Assembly (NCBI GenBank): GCA_029861795.1
Contig: JAOTYS010000194.1
Location: forward strand, 1 to 8,248
Origin: Gammaproteobacteria bacterium
GTDB taxonomy: Bacteria > Pseudomonadota > Gammaproteobacteria > Arenicellales > JAOTYS01
Direction of reading: 5' to 3'
Length of the DNA: 8,248 nt
Under the pieces are notes generated by a model. That model did no database searches and was not told the origin of the DNA. It worked only from the letters and a program-made list of their open reading frames with translations. The first letter of the stretch is position 1; every line of letters starts with the position of its first letter. The translations under genes were made by a program, and so were the position numbers. Of the stretch, positions 5,678 through 8,248 are shown one piece after another.

Positions 5678-7495
5678 ATGGTTGATAAACTTCGCAACAT
5701 CGCGATTATCGCGCATGTCGATCACGGCAAAACCACTCTGGTCGATAGGTTGCTGCAACAATCAGGAACCCTAGACACCCATGGTGGCGTTGTCGAGCGG
5801 GTTATGGATTCCAACGACCTTGAAAGAGAGCGCGGCATCACGATTCTTTCCAAGAACACCGCGATCCGTTGGGGCGATTACCGCATCAATATAGTCGACA
5901 CACCCGGCCACGCTGATTTCGGCGGAGAGGTGGAACGAGTGTTGTCCATGGTCGACGCAGTGCTGTTGCTGGTGGACGCTGTGGAAGGGCCGATGCCGCA
6001 GACACGTTTTGTGACGCAAAAGGCATTCATGCACGGTCTCAAACCCATAGTCGTAGTCAACAAGATTGATCGCGACGGCGCCCGACCTCATTGGGTGCTG
6101 GATCAGATCTTTGATCTATTCGATAGACTGGGAGCCACGGACGAACAACTCGACTTCTCCGTGGTATACACTTCGGCCACTCAAGGGACAGCGACACTGG
6201 ACTTATCACAACTGGGCTCTGATCTCACACCGTTGTTTGAAGCCATTGTGTCGCACACACCCCCTCCTGACGTCGACATTAATGGTCCATTCCAAATGCA
6301 GATTTCCGCACTCGACTATTCTTCATATGTAGGGGCGATCGGTATCGGGCGAATCAAGCGGGGAAGCATCAAACGTATGGCACCAGTGACTGTAATCGCC
6401 CATGAAGGTCGCGAGCACTCTGGAAGAGTACTACAAATTATGGGTTTCATGGGGCTTGAACGAGTCGAGGTGGAATCGGCCCAGGCCGGCGATATCGTGG
6501 CGGTCACGGGGATCGATCAGCTAGGAATCTCGGACACGTTGTGCGACCCGAGCTGTGTGCAAGCCTTGCCCAATCTCACCGTCGATGAACCGACCATGAG
6601 CATGACGTTCCAGGTTAATGGCTCTCCTTTCGCCGGTCGCGACGGGAAATACCTGACGTCCCGCCAGCTGGCGGAGCGTTTATCTCGCGAGACCATTCAT
6701 AACGTGGCGCTGCGCGTGGAACCCACCAACGACCCCGAGAAGTTTATTGTTGCCGGTCGTGGTGAGTTGCACCTGTGCATCCTGCTTGAAAACATGCGTC
6801 GTGAGTACTATGAACTCGCGGTGTCACGACCGGAGGTGATATATCGCGATAACGATGGTCAGCGTGAGGAACCCTATGAGCAACTCACAGTAGATATCGA
6901 AGAGGCGCATCAGGGATCAGTGATGGAAGCACTAGGTCAGCGCCGCGGCGAGCTCAAAAACATGCAGCCAGATGGTAAAGGCCGGGTGCGATTGGATTAT
7001 CTGATCCCCTCGCGGGGTCTAATCGGATTTCAATCGGAATTTCTCACACTGACCTCAGGTGGCGGTTTGATCTATCACGTTTTCGATCATTACGGCCCTG
7101 CGTTTCGGGGCGAAATTGCAGAGCGTCGCAATGGTGCATTAATCTCAATGGCGACGGGCAAGGCGCTGGCATATGCCTTGTTTAACCTGCAGGAACGCGG
7201 CCGGTTGTTTATTGGCCCTGGCGAGGACGTCTACGAAGGTCAAGTAATCGGTCTGCACAGCCGTGACAACGACTTGACCGTAAATCCAATGAAGGCAAAG
7301 CAACTCACTAATATTCGTGCAGCGGGCAAAGACGACAACGTGCTGCTAACATCACCCCAACGAATGACCCTGGAGCTTGGCCTGGAGTTCATCGAGGACG
7401 ACGAGTTACTTGAAATCACGCCGAAACACATTCGCGTGCGCAAGCGCTTTCTAAAAGAGCACGAACGCAAACGCGCCTCACGTTTAGCAAGCTAG
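5678..7495 (+). CDS. typA: Ribosome-associated translational GTPase BipA/TypA
   Basis: Full-length at 605 residues (Escherichia coli BipA has 607) and starting exactly where the family does ([20 protein letters not shown]). The GTP-binding motifs are intact: G1 AHVDHGKT (12-19), G2 within RERGITI (50-56), G3 DTPGH (74-78), G4 NKID (128-131) and a G5-type TSA. Domain II and the EF-G-like domain III follow, the latter with [20 protein letters not shown]. Last comes the BipA-specific C-terminal domain, with [37 protein letters not shown] and the closing [20 protein letters not shown]. BipA is a GTPase of the EF-G and LepA group that binds the 70S ribosome and supports 50S assembly and growth at low temperature or under stress. 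No Shine-Dalgarno is visible before the ATG (the bases read TTCAGTTCCC). It probably forms its own transcription unit. Confidence 0.99.
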   Translation: MVDKLRNIAIIAHVDHGKTTLVDRLLQQSGTLDTHGGVVERVMDSNDLERERGITILSKNTAIRWGDYRINIVDTPGHADFGGEVERVLSMVDAVLLLVDAVEGPMPQTRFVTQKAFMHGLKPIVVVNKIDRDGARPHWVLDQIFDLFDRLGATDEQLDFSVVYTSATQGTATLDLSQLGSDLTPLFEAIVSHTPPPDVDINGPFQMQISALDYSSYVGAIGIGRIKRGSIKRMAPVTVIAHEGREHSGRVLQIMGFMGLERVEVESAQAGDIVAVTGIDQLGISDTLCDPSCVQALPNLTVDEPTMSMTFQVNGSPFAGRDGKYLTSRQLAERLSRETIHNVALRVEPTNDPEKFIVAGRGELHLCILLENMRREYYELAVSRPEVIYRDNDGQREEPYEQLTVDIEEAHQGSVMEALGQRRGELKNMQPDGKGRVRLDYLIPSRGLIGFQSEFLTLTSGGGLIYHVFDHYGPAFRGEIAERRNGALISMATGKALAYALFNLQERGRLFIGPGEDVYEGQVIGLHSRDNDLTVNPMKAKQLTNIRAAGKDDNVLLTSPQRMTLELGLEFIEDDELLEITPKHIRVRKRFLKEHERKRASRLAS

Positions 7496-7802
7496 AACAT
7501 CTTTGTACCGCCAAACACCAGCCACGGCGACTAATGGGGTCGGCGAGGCGATCTTAGGTCTAGATTCCCGCTGGGGCCCGTCCTCGATCCCCGCTTTCGC
7601 GAGGACAGGCTCTGAGGGGGCGGGAATGACTATGCCTTCTGAACCAGTACCCCACGCAATCAACGATGACCGACTATAAACGAAGCCGGACAAGTATCTC
7701 AGTCGTTCCACAAACCCGGGAGACAATTGATTTGTGTCAATGCTATCACACTTGCGTGAGAGTACTTTGTTGCCGAGTAACACCTAGACATGAGAGATTG
7801 AA
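7496..7802. other. Non-coding gap between typA and the DUF5335-like gene
   Basis: This 307-base stretch holds the nested inverted repeat at 7564-7627. The open frames across it on either strand show no family resemblance and look like chance. The part nearest the downstream gene contains TGCTATCAC (7741-7749), a poor extended -10 candidate. I see no tRNA and no clear terminator with a T-run. Confidence 0.6.
7564..7627. repeat. Nested inverted repeat, REP or small-palindrome type
   Basis: Outer arms ATTCCCGC (7564-7571) and GCGGGAAT (7620-7627) are perfect inverse complements. Inside them GCCCGTCCTCG (7576-7586) pairs with CGAGGACAGGC (7600-7610) with a single mismatch, around a 13-base loop. 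The outer ends followed by GAC resemble the ATTCCCGC...GCGGGAATGAC palindromes scattered through many proteobacterial genomes, and the Neisseria dRS3-type ATTCCC...GGGAAT ends. It lies 69 bases after the typA stop and could fold in the 3' end of the typA transcript, but there is no T-run that would make it a canonical terminator. Confidence 0.6.
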
Positions 7803-8138
7803 ATGGCAACAAGACAACTTAGCAGAACTGAATGGCAATCCTATTTCGATGGCGTGGCCCGTGCTCAGCAGGGAAAGCAGGTCGAGATAGAGGTCGCTGG
7901 ACTATCAGTGGGCCATCAGATCGAAGCCGAGTGGCTCCCGCTCAATGGCCTAACCTATGAGCCGAAAGAAGATATGCTTGAGGTTTCTACTGAAAGCATC
8001 GATCATCTCATACACCACCCTAAGCAAATCTCGGTGGAAGAAGATATCGAGGGTCTGCGTAGTGTCGAGATCATCGATCAAGACGACAATCACCAGATTA
8101 TTAAGCTAAGAGCACCACTGGCATTACCGAAACTTTAG
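7803..8138 (+). CDS. DUF5335-family small protein
   Basis: The 111-residue soluble, acidic product matches the DUF5335 pattern I recall over most of its length. It opens MATRQLSRTEWQSYFDGVAR, continues with GKQVEIEVAGLSVGHQIEAE and WLPLNGLTYEPKEDMLEV, then has the characteristic DHLIHHPKQI (residues 67-76) and ends with VEIIDQDD..QIIKLR.PL.LP. There is no signal peptide, membrane segment or cysteine. The function of the family is unknown; its members are short single-domain proteins common in environmental proteobacteria. The start ATG 7803 is preceded by GAGAGATTGAA, a weak Shine-Dalgarno. It converges tail to tail on the partial gene to its right, with seven bases between the stops, so no separate terminator fits between them. 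Confidence 0.85.
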   Translation: MATRQLSRTEWQSYFDGVARAQQGKQVEIEVAGLSVGHQIEAEWLPLNGLTYEPKEDMLEVSTESIDHLIHHPKQISVEEDIEGLRSVEIIDQDDNHQIIKLRAPLALPKL

Positions 8139-8145
8139 TTGCTGC

Positions 8146-8248
8146 CTAAGCACACCCATCGATATTCCCGAAGTTAAACTCTTCGGTCCAACTAATTGTG
8201 CCGTCTGATAACTGAATCTTTACCCACCAGTGATAGTCTTTCTCGTCC
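8146..8248 (-). CDS. C-terminal fragment of a gene with an SH3-like ending (runs off window)
   Basis: The last 33 codons before TAG (8148-8146) are visible on the minus strand: DEKDYHWWVKIQLSDGTISW, then TEEFNFGNIDGCA. The frame enters from beyond the right edge. The W-W-x-[VK]-[IV]-x-L-x-[DN]-G-x-x-x-W spacing and the final aspartate and cysteine resemble the ends of bacterial SH3-like domain proteins, where a WWKV.L.DG..GW strand pair precedes the end. Such domains are often found in exported envelope proteins, but the N-terminus is outside the window, so location and function stay open. That it is coding rests on the uninterrupted frame and protein-like composition. Confidence 0.6.
   Translation of the reverse strand, partial: DEKDYHWWVKIQLSDGTISWTEEFNFGNIDGCA

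Noticed and set aside
7484..7783. 99-codon minus-strand ORF in the gap after typA
   Set aside because: It runs through the nested palindrome and into the typA stop; serine-rich peptide without family resemblance.
8168..8186. CCGAAG / CTTCGG hairpin as terminator of the DUF5335-like gene
   Set aside because: It lies inside the coding end of the convergent gene and is not followed by a T-run on either strand.
1..8248. tRNA, rRNA, CRISPR arrays, insertion sequences, phage or defence genes
   Set aside because: No diagnostic sequences for any of these were found on either strand.

Overview
The window reads as a stretch of a moderate-GC (roughly 50%) proteobacterial chromosome, most likely a gammaproteobacterium. 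The main evidence is a full-length BipA/TypA translational GTPase with a gammaproteobacterial-type N-terminus ([20 protein letters not shown]), a CspA-type cold-shock protein, and several small conserved families (encapsulated-ferritin-like, DUF5335-like) typical of environmental proteobacteria. No species is assigned. There are no tRNA or rRNA genes, CRISPR arrays, integrases or transposases.

Left part (1-1947), all on the minus strand. Read in the direction of transcription it holds a cold-shock gene (1947-1744), a near-perfect bidirectional intrinsic terminator (1672-1704), an encapsulated-ferritin-like gene (1512-1225), an 86-residue conserved small protein (1141-881), and a 34-residue ORF whose start overlaps the previous stop (891-787). 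These are followed by a start-less remnant of a small conserved family (782-627) and the N-terminal 204 residues of an exported DUF1254-type protein (612 to the window edge). The last gene is clearly richer in GC than its neighbours, and the remnant sits directly upstream of it, so this looks like a junction.

Middle part (1948-4440). A divergent promoter region with a palindromic -10 (CTATCATAG) separates the cold-shock gene from a plus-strand gene for a 336-residue membrane protein of unknown function. That gene converges on a minus-strand EamA/DMT-type ten-helix transporter (4283-3330). A second divergent region with overlapping promoter candidates lies at 4284-4440.

Right part (4441-8248). 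On the plus strand a small membrane protein (142 residues, non-ATG or downstream start) and a single-pass membrane-anchored conserved hypothetical protein (229 residues) probably form a pair. They are followed by typA/bipA (5678-7495), which has its own -10-like element and no Shine-Dalgarno sequence. A 307-base gap after typA carries a nested inverted repeat of REP/small-palindrome type. Next comes a DUF5335-like gene (7803-8138), and at the edge the last 33 codons of a convergent minus-strand gene with an SH3-like ending.

Functionally the window mixes housekeeping and stress genes (BipA, Csp, ferritin-like iron oxidation) with small uncharacterised proteins. No obvious new multi-gene defence or biosynthetic system was seen. 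The most distinctive piece is the ferritin-like protein that ends at the core domain without an encapsulin-targeting tail, followed by two tiny genes, the second of which overlaps the first.
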